DNA of 64,000 nucleotides from CAWAHD01 sp963781785. Its GTDB lineage: Bacteria > Planctomycetota > Planctomycetia > Isosphaerales > Isosphaeraceae. Position 1 is the stretch's first letter; each line of letters begins with the position of its first letter. A model generated the notes under the pieces. It saw only the letters and a program-made list of their open reading frames with translations. It made no database searches and was not told where the DNA came from. Made by a program: the position numbers and the translations under genes. Of the stretch, positions 45,597 through 55,450 are shown piece by piece. The stretch covers positions 1,054,001 to 1,118,000 of the forward strand of contig CAWAHD010000002.1 of the NCBI GenBank assembly GCA_963781785.1, written 5' to 3'.

Positions 45597-47843
45597 CTAC
45601 AGCTCGAGCTTGGGCAGCTCGATCGGGCGATCGCGGTGCAGGATCAGCCAGTCGGCGTGCTCGGCGAGCACCTCCTGGCCCAGTCGAGTCAGGATTTTCC
45701 GAGCGGCATCACCGTCTCCACCCATCTCGAGCTTGCCAAGCTCTTCGTAAGCCAGGAGGAACACGGTGAGAGTTCGCTTGTACTGGCGATAGTGCACCCC
45801 GAAGGCGCGTTTCTCGCCGTACCACTGCACGAGCGCTGCGATCGCCACATTGAGGACCATCGTCACGATCAGCCAATCGGTCCAATCGACCTTCTCTCCG
45901 GCTTCCTGACCCGAGGGGAACAGGCGGAGCGCAAGCGGCACGACCAGAAAGGCGGCCGTTGTGGTCAGCCCGATGGCAAGTCCATAGAAGAATGCGAGCC
46001 AAGACAGCCGGCTCATCGTCGGTCGCGGCGGGCCGTCTCCGCCGACCCAGCGGCAAAGCGGCCGCATCCACAGGGAGCGAAGCGCCTTCGCGATGCCCGT
46101 GGGACGCTCGATCTCCGGCCGCTCGATGGAGTGCCGTTCAATTCGAATCAGTTCCTCCTCATCCTCGCGCGACTCTTCGGCCATCTCTTCCTTCTTGATG
46201 AACAGATGAATCACACCCACGATCCCCGCCACCGCCGCGAGCAGCGCGAACAGGGCCAACCTGCCGGCGCTATGGTCTGGTTCTGCCCCAATCCCTGTCA
46301 AGCAGACCACGAAGCTGACCAGGAGGCTGGAGAGCAGAATGCCTGCTCCGGTCTGGCGCAGGGTTACCTGGCTGACGCGATTCCTGTACATCATGTTGAT
46401 GTAATAGTTGAGCTGGTCGAGCACCCAGTAGGTCCGGACGGCCTGGAGTCTGGTGCGCTCATCAGGCAGCGTCTTGTCATCGGCCCGCAGAGAGTCAACC
46501 AGGACCGCCCACGCGCGGGTCGAGCTTCGGATCCAGTCGAGCTCGTTTTTTTGCCGCCGCAGGTAGTAGCCCGCCACGGATTCGCTGATCCCGGCCAACC
46601 GCCAGTAGAACTGGACTCGGAGGCCTTCGCAAAGCGTGCGGTAGTCTTCGTAACGCTTCTGGTCGTCGCGCCCTTCGATACGCGAGCGCCAGCCCGGACG
46701 ATAGTGACCGAACAGCGTGTCACTCTTGGTGACGACCAGGTAGATCAAGTCGGCCACGATGAGAATGAAGATGTAGACGGCAAGAACCCACGTCTTCGCG
46801 TTCTCCTCCTTGACGAGGTGAGCGTAGATGCTGAAAGACACGATCGCCGCGATCACCAGGATCAGCACGTGGTTCATCATGCGCCCCAGACGGCCCTGGA
46901 ACGAGAGTGCCGCCTGGTCAGCCGTGGCGTAAGTCGCCAGGCAGTCCTCTAGCGCCGGCGGCAGCTTGTCGAGCATGTCCCCCGGCAGCCGCTCCTCGAT
47001 CTCACGCTGCCGCTTGGCGCTCAAGTGGTGCGACTCGTCCACGTGCGCGGCATCCGTGTTGAAGTACTCGAGATTGGCGTGGTAGATCAAGCCAAACCGC
47101 TCGAAATACTGGTTCCGCTCCTCGGGGTCGGTGTCATAGTGGTGCGGAGCCAATGGTTCGACCTCGAGCTCCCGCTCCGGCTCAGGCCGGAACTCGATCA
47201 GGTCGACCGGCCCGGCGTCAGGCATTTCCAGCGGGTCGAAACGCGTGCCGAATACCGCGCGCGTGTCTTCGATCGCGGAGATGTACACGGGCGGGAGGCG
47301 ATCGTGCCGGCCGGACCGCGTGAACCGAATGACCCGTGACGCCACGTCCAGGCCGTTGTCATCCCTGCGGTCCACCACGGCCAGGAGGACGTGGCTGTTG
47401 CGGGCGACATAGGTTGCCGCGAGCAGAAGCTGGATGTCGACCAGGCTCAGCCCTTCCGGCAGCGGCTCGACGTCAGACTGGTCCGGAATAGCCGGCATCG
47501 GTACCGTTCGGATCGCTTTGCCGAGGAGATCGTCAAAGCCCGTGCGGCCCCGCTCGGTCTGGAATGTCGTGAGAAACGCCTCTCGGGCCATCGGGAGTGC
47601 AACGATGAGCTCGACCTTGAGCTTCACACCGGGGTCGTCGCGCAGCGCCAGGGCCGTCTGGACGACGAGCTGCTCGGCACCTTCAGCGAGAGTCGAGAGG
47701 AGCAGGATCGGCGTGTTCGGTTGCCGGGAACTCAGTCGTTTGAAGTGGTCCTCGACCAGTTTCCGGATCGGCTCGTCGGCGTTTGGAAGCTCGCGGTGCC
47801 CGGTGACACCGATGACCAGAGGGAGCCGGTTCGTGATCAGCAT
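45597..47843 (-). CDS. SLOG-SLATT-like membrane protein
   Basis: 748 residues from the ATG at 47843 (GAGGG upstream). The N-terminal 1-200 is a SLOG/DprA-like Rossmann domain: PLVIGVTGHRELPNADEPIR, PILLLSTLAEGAEQLV, VELIVALPMAREAFL. Two helices follow (about 323-343, 352-372), then YRTLCEGLRVQFYWRLAGIS, SVAGYYLRRQKNELDWIRS. That is the signature of SLATT-type two-helix effector domains, and is followed by two further helix pairs (about 500-560 and 640-700). Family knowledge: SLOG domains bind nucleotide-derived ligands and SLATT domains are predicted pore-forming effectors in nucleotide-activated immune systems. It is divergent from the TIR protein gene, sharing the 391-bp region between them. 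Confidence 0.78.
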   Translation of the reverse strand: MLITNRLPLVIGVTGHRELPNADEPIRKLVEDHFKRLSSRQPNTPILLLSTLAEGAEQLVVQTALALRDDPGVKLKVELIVALPMAREAFLTTFQTERGRTGFDDLLGKAIRTVPMPAIPDQSDVEPLPEGLSLVDIQLLLAATYVARNSHVLLAVVDRRDDNGLDVASRVIRFTRSGRHDRLPPVYISAIEDTRAVFGTRFDPLEMPDAGPVDLIEFRPEPERELEVEPLAPHHYDTDPEERNQYFERFGLIYHANLEYFNTDAAHVDESHHLSAKRQREIEERLPGDMLDKLPPALEDCLATYATADQAALSFQGRLGRMMNHVLILVIAAIVSFSIYAHLVKEENAKTWVLAVYIFILIVADLIYLVVTKSDTLFGHYRPGWRSRIEGRDDQKRYEDYRTLCEGLRVQFYWRLAGISESVAGYYLRRQKNELDWIRSSTRAWAVLVDSLRADDKTLPDERTRLQAVRTYWVLDQLNYYINMMYRNRVSQVTLRQTGAGILLSSLLVSFVVCLTGIGAEPDHSAGRLALFALLAAVAGIVGVIHLFIKKEEMAEESREDEEELIRIERHSIERPEIERPTGIAKALRSLWMRPLCRWVGGDGPPRPTMSRLSWLAFFYGLAIGLTTTAAFLVVPLALRLFPSGQEAGEKVDWTDWLIVTMVLNVAIAALVQWYGEKRAFGVHYRQYKRTLTVFLLAYEELGKLEMGGDGDAARKILTRLGQEVLAEHADWLILHRDRPIELPKLEL

Positions 47844-48234
47844 TGCGACGACCCTCGCGATCGCTCGAGACCAGGGCGGACGGATGTTGCGTGCGACGTC
47901 GGCCTCTGCACAGTCACAGGAGATTAGCCGGGCGATTCGTGCGCTGCAAGGAACAATCAAGAACCACACAGCCCGTGCGGCCTGGTATAATCAGCACGCG
48001 GAAGCCACCTCCGAGCCACGCCCGCAATGGGAGCGACTCACCGCGAGGAGGTGAACCGGGCTGTGATGTAGGGGCGAGAGGCCCGCGCTCTATCGTGTGC
48101 GGGAACACTGCCCTGGCGCTTGTGCCCGGACCGCGGCGGTCAGAGCGGATGTGGCTGAGCGATAGAGGGATTATTCCTCGCCCCGGAGCCGAAAGCCCAA
48201 GGGCGGTGCGTGCGATGAGAGCAAAGGTCGATTC
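47844..48234. other. Shared divergent control region
   Basis: Lies between the starts of the SLOG-SLATT-like gene (minus) and the TIR gene (plus). No gene is seen. I could not pick a convincing -35/-10 pair. The arrangement would allow common regulation. Confidence 0.45.
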
Positions 48235-51200
48235 ATGGCGGACATGACTGTCGCGACAACCTTTATCTCCTACAGCCATGACGACGGCGAGGAATTCGCG
48301 CTGAAGCTCCATGAGAACCTGCTCGAGGGAGGCTTTCGCCCCTGGCTGGATCAGAAGTGCATCCCGCCGGGTTGTGACTGGACCGATTCGATCAAGGAGG
48401 GGCTTGACCGGGCAGGGTCGATTCTGGTGGTGCTCACACCCTGTGCGATGATCTCACATCAGGTGCGCGGGGAATGGACCTACGCGCTGGACAAGCATCT
48501 CGCGATCGTTCCCCTGATGGTCAAGACGTGCGAGGTGCCGCCGGGGCTCAAGGCGATACAGTTCATTGATTTCCGCAGCGACCCGGCCGGTGCTTTTGCC
48601 AGACTGCCCGTGCAGCTACGCGAGCTGACGTCGAATCACCTGGAAAGGCTGCGCCGGTTGAGGGAGTCGTTCGCGAACCTGCTGGCGGAGCCGAACAACC
48701 TGGGACGTCTGGCAACGAAGGTTGCGGACCTAGACGCCGTGATCGGAGAGTGGGGCAGCAACGTCGAGAGGCAGCGTGAACGGGTTGCGGCCGCGGTGAC
48801 GAAGCCGGCCGAGCCATTGGACGCTCGGCCACCCGGGCCAAGACCAAAGAGCGTCCGGCTCAGCGGGCGGCGGCCGCTGGATGTGATGACGCAGTTCAAG
48901 GGGCGTGCCACTGAGCGCGAGGCGCTGGGACGGTACCTCGCCGGGAACCGGGCGCGGATGGTCAGCATCATCGGGTCCGGCGGAATGGGCAAGACCGCGC
49001 TGGCCTGCTACGTCCTGCAAGGCCTGGAAGACGGTATCTGGCCTCAGGACGACGAGTACCGCTCGGTGGACGGAATTGCCTATTTCAGCACCCGGACGAC
49101 GGGCATCACGGCAGAGCGAATCTTCCTCGAGCTGGCCAAGCTGCTCAAACCCGAGGAGCGCGACCGCGTCGAAAAGCTCCCGGCCAATCGCGAGCTGAGT
49201 CCTGCCGACAAGGTCGCGCGGCTCCTGGAAACCCCCGCCCTGCGCGACGGGCGATACGTTGTCCTTCTGGACAACATGGAGGACCTGGTCGGCGAGGACG
49301 GGGTGGTCTCGGATCCCGAAGTGCGGGCGTTCATCCTCGGGGTGGTTGGCAGCTCGGGGCACGGTGTGCGCCTGGTGATGACTTCGCGCGAGGCGATCGG
49401 GCTCGACCCGCTCATGCAGCCATTCGACCTCCACGTCGTGCTCGCGGAAGGCCTGAGTGTTGCCGACGGAGTTCTGCTCCTGCGAGAGCTTGATCCCAAC
49501 GGCGACTGCGGCCTCCGCCAGGCACCCGAGGGCAAGCTGGCCGAGGTCGTCCGGCGGACCCACGGTGTGCCTCGCGCGCTCGAGCTGGTCGTTTCGATTC
49601 TCAAAAACAACGTATTCGTCGACCTCGACGAGCTATTGAGAAACTACTACTCGCGCGAGGAGGTGGTCGAGAAGCTCGTTGACGACAACTACCGCCGCCT
49701 GAGTGTTGCTGCGCAGGGTGGTCGAGGCGCTGGCGGTTTTTGAGGTGGCGGCGCCCCAGTTGGCAATCGACTTCATGCTGGAGCCATTCGCCCCCGGGTT
49801 GAACGTGCCGCTATTGCTCAAGCGGCTGTTGCGCTCGCGGCTCGTGCACGTCGATCGCGCGAACAAGACCGTCGGGCTGCACCCGATCGACCAGAGCTAC
49901 CTGTACGAGCGCCTGCCGGCCCAAGGGGATTACTCGCGGCGCTCTCTCCACGAGCGTGCCGCGAGCTATTACCACTCCCGGTGGATACTCCATCCCAACG
50001 ACCAGCTCTGGGTGGACCGCGGCTTCAGCCTCGAGGACATCGAGCCGCAGATGGGGGAATTCCACCACTGGATCAAGGCCGGCCGCCGTGAGCAAGCCGC
50101 GGAGCTCCTGGCCGACTTCGGCCCGATGCTGGCGTTCCACGGATCGGCCCGGCGCTGCCGCGAGATGGTGGAAGCCGTTGACGGGCCTCTCGAGGGAGAT
50201 CGGGCACGGTTCGGGCTGCTCGCCAGTCAAACCGCCGTCAAATGCCTGCTGGGACCGGTTGAGGATGCGCTCAAGCTCGGCGAGCAAGCGCGCGGAATTG
50301 CCGCGCGCCGGTTGGCCGCAGGACGAGGCCAACATCGAATTGGTTCTGGGAAATGTCTGCCGATACCTCTGCGATCCGCAGGGCGCAATCAAGCACTTCG
50401 AGCAGTCGATCGCCCTGGTCCCGGATTGCAAGGAATTCGACCTGGCGTGCCGGCTGGGCGATCTCAGCCTGAGCCACAGCTACAACGGCAATATCCGCGA
50501 GGCTCTCCGGTACGGCAACGAGATGCTGGCCCGCGCAGAAGCCAGCAACGATCCGGCCCACATTGCCGGTGCGCACGATGCACTTTGCCTCGGGTGCTTC
50601 CTGTGGGGGCGAATGCAGGACGCGATCCGGCATGCGGAGGCGATGCTGGCCGTGTGGAAGAAGGGCATGCATGACGGCAACTGCTACACGCTGAGCAACT
50701 GCGGTCTGGCGCATTTCATGGAGGGCCGCTTCGACGACGCGGTCGCAATGCTACAGCGATGCTGCGAAACCACAGAGGAGATGCAGTGCGTTCGGCCCAA
50801 GGCGATCGCCCTTTACAATCTGGCGCTCGTCCATCACGTGCATGGCGATGTTGCGGAGGCTCTGCGATCCGCCCAAGAGGCGGGTCCTTTGCTCACAGCC
50901 ACAGGTGCAAAGGGAGCGGGCGAGGCGGTGCTCGCCCTGGCCGCTGCCGCGGCGTCGGGCGACCGGAATAAACAGGCGCATGCTCTCCTTTCCTGCGCGC
51001 GCGCTTCGGCCCGGAACCCCGATCTCTTCCCCCCGCGGGCGCTCGCTGAGAGAGCCGCCGAGACCGCCAGTCAACTCGGGTTGGCCGAGCTGGCGCGTGA
51101 TGCCCGGCACTTCATCGAGGAATACACCGCGCATCTGGTGCTGCCGGAAGAGCCGTTGGCCACGTCGCTCGAGGGTTCACCGGAGGATCGATCTCCGGTC

Positions 51201-52904
51201 GCTGTCGCCGGGCTCAACCACGATCGCGTCGCCAGCATCGTCCAGTCCTACGAAGAACACCCATTGCGGGCCGAGACGATTCTGGACCGAATCAGGCGCC
51301 AGAAGGGGAGCACCGACGGCCTGAACGAGATGGACCTCGCCGTCGACGACGAGACCTGGGTGACGGACCAGAACCATCCCGGAGGCGTCGCCGCGGTGCT
51401 GGCGCTCGCAAAAGCTGTGGAGCTAGGCAGCCGCGCACGGGTCCTCGACGTGGGGAGTGGCCTCGGCGGGCCGCTTCGCATCCTGGCCCGGACCTACGGA
51501 TGCCGCTGTCACGGCGTGGAGCTGACCGAGATCCGCCACCGAGATGCCGAGCTGCTCACTCGTCTGGTCAGGCTGGATGAGCTGGTGACCTTCACCTGTG
51601 GCGACTTCATGGCCGTTCAAGTCCCCGGCGGTCCCTTCGACCTTTTGATCGGCCAGGGAGCCTTCAACCATTTCCCCGATTTCGATGCGCTTTTCCGCAA
51701 GTGCGCCAGCCTGATCAGCCCGGGAGGGTGGTTGGCTGCTGAAGACTTGCTTCTGAGTCGTCAGCCGGTGGGCGAGGAGGTGAGCAAGCTGGATACACTG
51801 TGCGAGTGCTGGAACGGGCGCGTCCTCCACGAGCAGGTCTGGCGGCGGAGCCTGGCCGGGGCGGGCCTCTTCGTTCGATCGATCGAAGACCAGAGCGCCT
51901 TATGGGCCCACGAGTGCCGGACGCTCTTGAATTCAGTAGAGGACGCGGGCCGGTCCCCGATTGCCCCGCGGGAGATTCTGGGGTGGCGGCTGAGCGCTGA
52001 ACTGCTCGAGTTGGGGTTGATCCGCGGGGCGCGATTGCTGGCGCGGAAGTCCTCACCGGAAGACGGCAGGGGAATTGCGGGTGCCAGCGCGGGGAGGCGC
52101 CCAATGGCCCAACCGGCTCGTAACGGCCAGGAGCAACCGGCGGGCTTGAACGTGCGGGCCCAGGGGCTGTCTGTCGCACTGACAAACGCGCCGGTCCTGC
52201 GAAACGTCGACCTGGAGCTGGCCGCGGGCGAGTTCCTGACGATCGTCGGTCAGAACAGTTGTGGGAAGACGACCCTGCTGCGAACGGTTGCCGGGCTGCA
52301 AGCCCCGACCTCGGGCGGCATCGAGATCGATGGCCGGCCAGCGGGCCGCGGCCAGAGGGTTCCGGGGAAAATCGCCTTTGTGTTTCAGGAACCGACCTTG
52401 ATCCCCTGGAAGACCACCGGGGAGAACGTCCGTCTGCCGCTCGAGTTCGCCGGCCTGCACCGGGACGAGCAGGAAGCCCGGGTGCGCCAGAGCCTCGACC
52501 AAGTCGGCATCTCACCAGCCGACGGACGGAAGTTCCCCGACCAGCTCGCCGGCGGTGCGCGGATGCGCGCGTCGCTGGCCCGGGCGCTCGTCGTCCGCCC
52601 CGGGCTCTTGCTCCTCGATGAGCCTTTTGCCGCCGCCGATGAAATCCTGCGCCAGGACCTCAACGAGCTTCTGATTCAATTGTGGCGCGATCAGGGGTTC
52701 AGCGTGATTTTCGTCACTCACAGCATCACCGAGGCGATCTTCCTGGCACAGCGGGTGCTGGTGTTCGGCCCGTCTCCGGGCCGTCCGATTGCGGAAGTCG
52801 CTGTCTCGTTTGGATATCCTCGTTCGACGGCGCTTCTGGGCGATCCCGACTTCGTCGCGCTGGTCACTCTGGCCCGGCGCAGGTTGCGGGAGACCCCGCC
52901 TTGA
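48235..52904 (+). CDS. TIR-NB-ARC-TPR-methyltransferase protein, in frame with an ABC ATPase (two frameshifts)
   Basis: About 1556 residues when corrected. Residues 8-140 are a TIR domain (TTFISYSHDDGEEFALKLHE, RPWLDQKCIPPG, 'RGEWTYAL' with the likely catalytic Glu). About 225-500 is an NB-ARC/STAND ATPase (P-loop SIIGSGGMGKTALACYVL at about 245; Walker B YVVLLDNMEDLVG; LVMTSREAIGLDP). A winged-helix-like part and TPRs follow (about 700-950, HFEQSIALVPDCKEFDLACR). Then comes a class I methyltransferase (motif I ARVLDVGSGLGGPLRIL at about 1069) and an ABC ATPase from about 1290. Frames shift at about 49703 and 50322. TPR to methyltransferase has no start between and looks like a true fusion; the ATPase may start separately (see 52104). 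TIR-STAND proteins are NAD-cleaving or signalling immune sensors. Confidence 0.8.
52104..52904 (+). CDS. ABC transporter ATPase, probable separate start within the fusion frame (ThiZ/SsuB-like)
   Basis: 266 residues. The ATG at 52104 (MAQPARNGQEQPAG) has GGGGAGG 6 nt upstream, a stronger site than that of the TIR gene, so this part may be made as its own protein although the frame is continuous with the methyltransferase. Walker A is VGQNSCGKTTLLRTVAG (GxxxxGKT), the Q-loop is FVFQEPTLIPWKTTGENV, the signature is degenerate (DQLAGGARMRASLARAL in place of LSGGQ), Walker B is LLLLDEPFAAAD and the H-loop is FVTHSITEAIFLAQR. It energises the permease whose TTG start overlaps its stop (TTGA). Confidence 0.85.
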   Translation: MAQPARNGQEQPAGLNVRAQGLSVALTNAPVLRNVDLELAAGEFLTIVGQNSCGKTTLLRTVAGLQAPTSGGIEIDGRPAGRGQRVPGKIAFVFQEPTLIPWKTTGENVRLPLEFAGLHRDEQEARVRQSLDQVGISPADGRKFPDQLAGGARMRASLARALVVRPGLLLLDEPFAAADEILRQDLNELLIQLWRDQGFSVIFVTHSITEAIFLAQRVLVFGPSPGRPIAEVAVSFGYPRSTALLGDPDFVALVTLARRRLRETPP

Positions 52905-53698
52905 ACCTCCGCGCGGCGGGCCGCAATCTGATTGAGGTCCTCGCGCCCGGCGTGCTCGGGCTCGTGGTCATCGTGGCGGCATGGGGAACACTGGTCAAGC
53001 TGACGGGGATCGCCCCATATATCCTGCCGGGCCCGGCTCAGGTGGCCGCCGCCGCCAGCGAGCATCTTCCTGAGATTCTCCAGGCCACGGCGGTCACAGC
53101 GAGCCTGGCCGCCTGCGCACTGGTCCTGAGCACAGTGGTTGGCGTGGCCGTCGCTGCGGTGTTCTCGGCGTCGCCACTGGTCCGCGCCACGTGCCTCCCC
53201 TACGCCAGCCTGCTGCAAACCGTTCCGATCATCTCGGTCGCAAGTTTTCTGATTCACGTCTTCAACTACGGCGACTCCGCCGTGGTTGCGACCGCGTTTC
53301 TGATCTCCCTGTTCCCGGTGATCGCAGCCACGACGGCGGGAATGACCAGCGCAGACCGGCGCCTCCACGACCTTTTCGAGCTGTACCGGGCCTCGAAGTG
53401 GCAGACACTGGTCAAGCTCCAGTTGCCCAACTCCGTGCCTCAGATCGTCTCCGGAGTCAAGATCGCGTCCGGCCTGTCCGTGATCGGCGCCATCGTCGGA
53501 GAGTACCTCATGGGCCAGTCGACGCGAAACGGACTGGGCTACCTGATCCTCAAATCGTTCGTATGGAATACAGATTACATGTTTGCGCTGACCGTTGCGT
53601 GCGTCATGCTGGGCTGGGCATTCTTCCGGATGATCGAGCTATTCGAGCGGCTGTTTCTGGGCCGGTGGTGCGGGCGCGGCGGGGAACAATCGGCGTGA
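52901..53698 (+). CDS. ABC transporter permease (ThiX/SsuC-like)
   Basis: 265 residues from a TTG at 52901 that overlaps the ATPase stop (TTGA), so the two are coupled. Six helices are visible (VLAPGVLGLVVIVAAWGTLV, ALVLSTVVGVAVAAVF, SAVVATAFLISLFPVIAATT). The coupling-loop EAA motif is RASKWQTLVKLQLPNSVPQI with the typical G in SGVKIASGLSVIGAIVGEYL. This is the BPD-transporter permease family used for nitrate, sulfonate and thiamine-precursor uptake. With the ATPase and the lipoprotein at 55408 it makes a complete importer. Confidence 0.88.
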   Translation: MNLRAAGRNLIEVLAPGVLGLVVIVAAWGTLVKLTGIAPYILPGPAQVAAAASEHLPEILQATAVTASLAACALVLSTVVGVAVAAVFSASPLVRATCLPYASLLQTVPIISVASFLIHVFNYGDSAVVATAFLISLFPVIAATTAGMTSADRRLHDLFELYRASKWQTLVKLQLPNSVPQIVSGVKIASGLSVIGAIVGEYLMGQSTRNGLGYLILKSFVWNTDYMFALTVACVMLGWAFFRMIELFERLFLGRWCGRGGEQSA

Positions 53699-53810
53699 GC
53701 TCGGGTTGGGATGCGCCGCTGCGGCACGATGGGCGTGAGCCTCTGGCAATTCCCCGGCAGTGCCAGTCTAATGGAGGATCGACCGGGACCTCCTGGAATT
53801 CGGGTGCTCT

Positions 53811-54827
53811 ATGGCGGCGATGACGGCCTGGAAACGCTTTTTTGTCCTCCTCTCTCTGGCGGCTTCGAGTTTCCTGGTCGAGCGCCGACCTCTGCCAGCA
53901 GAGCAACCGACCACGCTGACCGCGCATCACGGCACGGTGCGATCGCTCGCGTTCACGCCCGATGGCCACAACCTCGTTTCGGCGGGGGACGACGGCCGAG
54001 TGCTCCTCTGGGACATGTCAGGAAATCGGAAGGCCCGGGAGTTATCCGGGCAGGGCAAGGCGGTCTACAGCGTCGCTGTTTCTCCGGACGGCAAGACCGT
54101 CGCCTGGGGCGGGGCAGGTCATGATGTCAAGGCCTGGAGCCTCGCCAGCGGAAAACTTGCCGCGACGCTCACCGGGCATACCGATTCGGTCTGGTCAGTC
54201 GCCTTCGCGCCGGAGGGAAAGGTCCTGGCGACCGGGAGCGACGATATGCAGGTCAAGCTCTGGGACGCCGCAACCTTCCACGAGATCGGCCGGGTGGCAC
54301 CGGGTGGCGCGGTCTCGACCGTTTGTTTCACCCCCGACGGCCAGAAGCTGGCCGTATCGAGCAACTCGGGGAAAGGGGACAGGGCTGTCGCGACCCTCAC
54401 GCAATGGGGGCGATCAGACCACCGCGAGCAATCACGATGGACGTGCGGCCGCGAGGAAGTCGTCGCTGTCGTGTACTCCCCCGACGGCAAGCGGCTGGCG
54501 TCGGCGGGATTCGACCGGAATGTCACGATCTGGAGAGCCGACACAGGCCAGGCTGCCACGCTACTGAGGGGTCACGCCGGTGCCATCTATGTTCTGGCGT
54601 ATTCGCCGGGGGGACGACTCCTCGCATCCGCTAGTGACGACGGCTGGGTCAAGGTCTGGGACGTCGCGTCAGGAACAGAACAGTCCTTGTCGCGCAACCT
54701 GGGATCGCCCGCGCACGCCGTGGCGTTTTCTCCGGACGGCGGGACCATCGCGGCATCGGCGGGCCGTTCAATCAAGGTCTGGGACGTGGCGGGGGCAACC
54801 GAGGCGCCCAAGCCGCACGGGCGCTGA
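53811..54827 (+). CDS. Secreted WD40-repeat protein
   Basis: 338 residues. A signal peptide (WKRFFVLLSLAASSFLVERR) is followed by seven WD40 repeats, each ending in a D-x-x-x-x-x-W form: VRSLAFTPDGHNLVSAGDDG with VLLWDM, VYSVAVSPDGKTVAWGG with VKAWSL, VWSVAFAPEGKVLATGSDDM with VKLWDA, then a weaker blade, VVAVVYSPDGKRLASAGFDR, IYVLAYSPGGRLLASASDDG and a last blade with IKVWDV. That is a complete seven-blade propeller, probably an extracytoplasmic interaction platform. It lies 112 bp after the permease gene in the same direction and may belong to the same transcript. Confidence 0.88.
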   Translation: MAAMTAWKRFFVLLSLAASSFLVERRPLPAEQPTTLTAHHGTVRSLAFTPDGHNLVSAGDDGRVLLWDMSGNRKARELSGQGKAVYSVAVSPDGKTVAWGGAGHDVKAWSLASGKLAATLTGHTDSVWSVAFAPEGKVLATGSDDMQVKLWDAATFHEIGRVAPGGAVSTVCFTPDGQKLAVSSNSGKGDRAVATLTQWGRSDHREQSRWTCGREEVVAVVYSPDGKRLASAGFDRNVTIWRADTGQAATLLRGHAGAIYVLAYSPGGRLLASASDDGWVKVWDVASGTEQSLSRNLGSPAHAVAFSPDGGTIAASAGRSIKVWDVAGATEAPKPHGR

Positions 54828-54853
54828 TCGGACCGCGCAATGGGAGATCGCAC

Positions 54854-55450
54854 ATGGCGATTACCGACGCGGCTGCGACATTCGATGCATTGGACCGTGA
54901 GCTCTGGATCGTCACGTCCGGCACCAACCACCGCCGCGGCGGCCTCGTGGCCACGTTCGTGACGTCTAGCTCTCTGGTCCCGGAGCTCCCGAGGGTGTGC
55001 GTTGGAATCGCGCGTCATCATTACACCTGGCGGCTGATCGAGGAGACGGACAGCTTTGCCTTGCACCTGTTCGGCGCGTCTCACCTCGACTGGGTGTGGC
55101 GGTTCGGCCTCTCCAGCGGACATCACACCGACAAGTTCGATCAAGTCTCCGCCCGGTCCGGCCTGACCGGCAGCCCGTTGCTTTCGGAAGCATTGGCCTG
55201 GATGGAGTGCCGTGTCGAAGCCCGATGCGAGGTGGGCGACCGGACAATTTATATCGCAGAGGTTGTCGACGCGTCGGGACCACCGGCCACTCCGCCGCTC
55301 ACGGTCCGCGAGATGGTGCGACTTGCTCCCGACGATCGGCTCGCCGCGCTGAAAGCGTTGCGTACGCGTGACAGCGCGATCGACAGCCAGGCCATCCTGG
55401 CGTGGCGTCAAGGTCGAGCGGCTCCGCCTGGCGGCGAACCGCCCGCTTGA
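54854..55450 (+). CDS. Flavin reductase-like (FMN-binding split-barrel) protein
   Basis: 198 residues. The N-terminal 150 residues fit the flavin-reductase-like split barrel: DRELWIVTSGTNHRRGGLVA, TFVTSSSLVPELPRVCVGIA, RHHYTWRLIEETDSFALHLF and SGHHTDKFDQVSARSGLTGS. The C-terminal tail is helical. Such proteins bind FMN and reduce it with NAD(P)H or serve as partners of monooxygenases. It starts 26 bp after the WD40 stop and ends 43 bp into the convergent lipoprotein gene. The combination with an NMT1-type importer suggests handling of a flavin- or pyrimidine-linked small molecule, which is inference. Confidence 0.8.
   Translation: MAITDAAATFDALDRELWIVTSGTNHRRGGLVATFVTSSSLVPELPRVCVGIARHHYTWRLIEETDSFALHLFGASHLDWVWRFGLSSGHHTDKFDQVSARSGLTGSPLLSEALAWMECRVEARCEVGDRTIYIAEVVDASGPPATPPLTVREMVRLAPDDRLAALKALRTRDSAIDSQAILAWRQGRAAPPGGEPPA

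Noticed and set aside
45585..46952. 455-codon plus-strand frame opposite the SLOG-SLATT-like gene
   Set aside because: Composition is that of an antisense shadow; the minus strand has clear domains and membrane helices.
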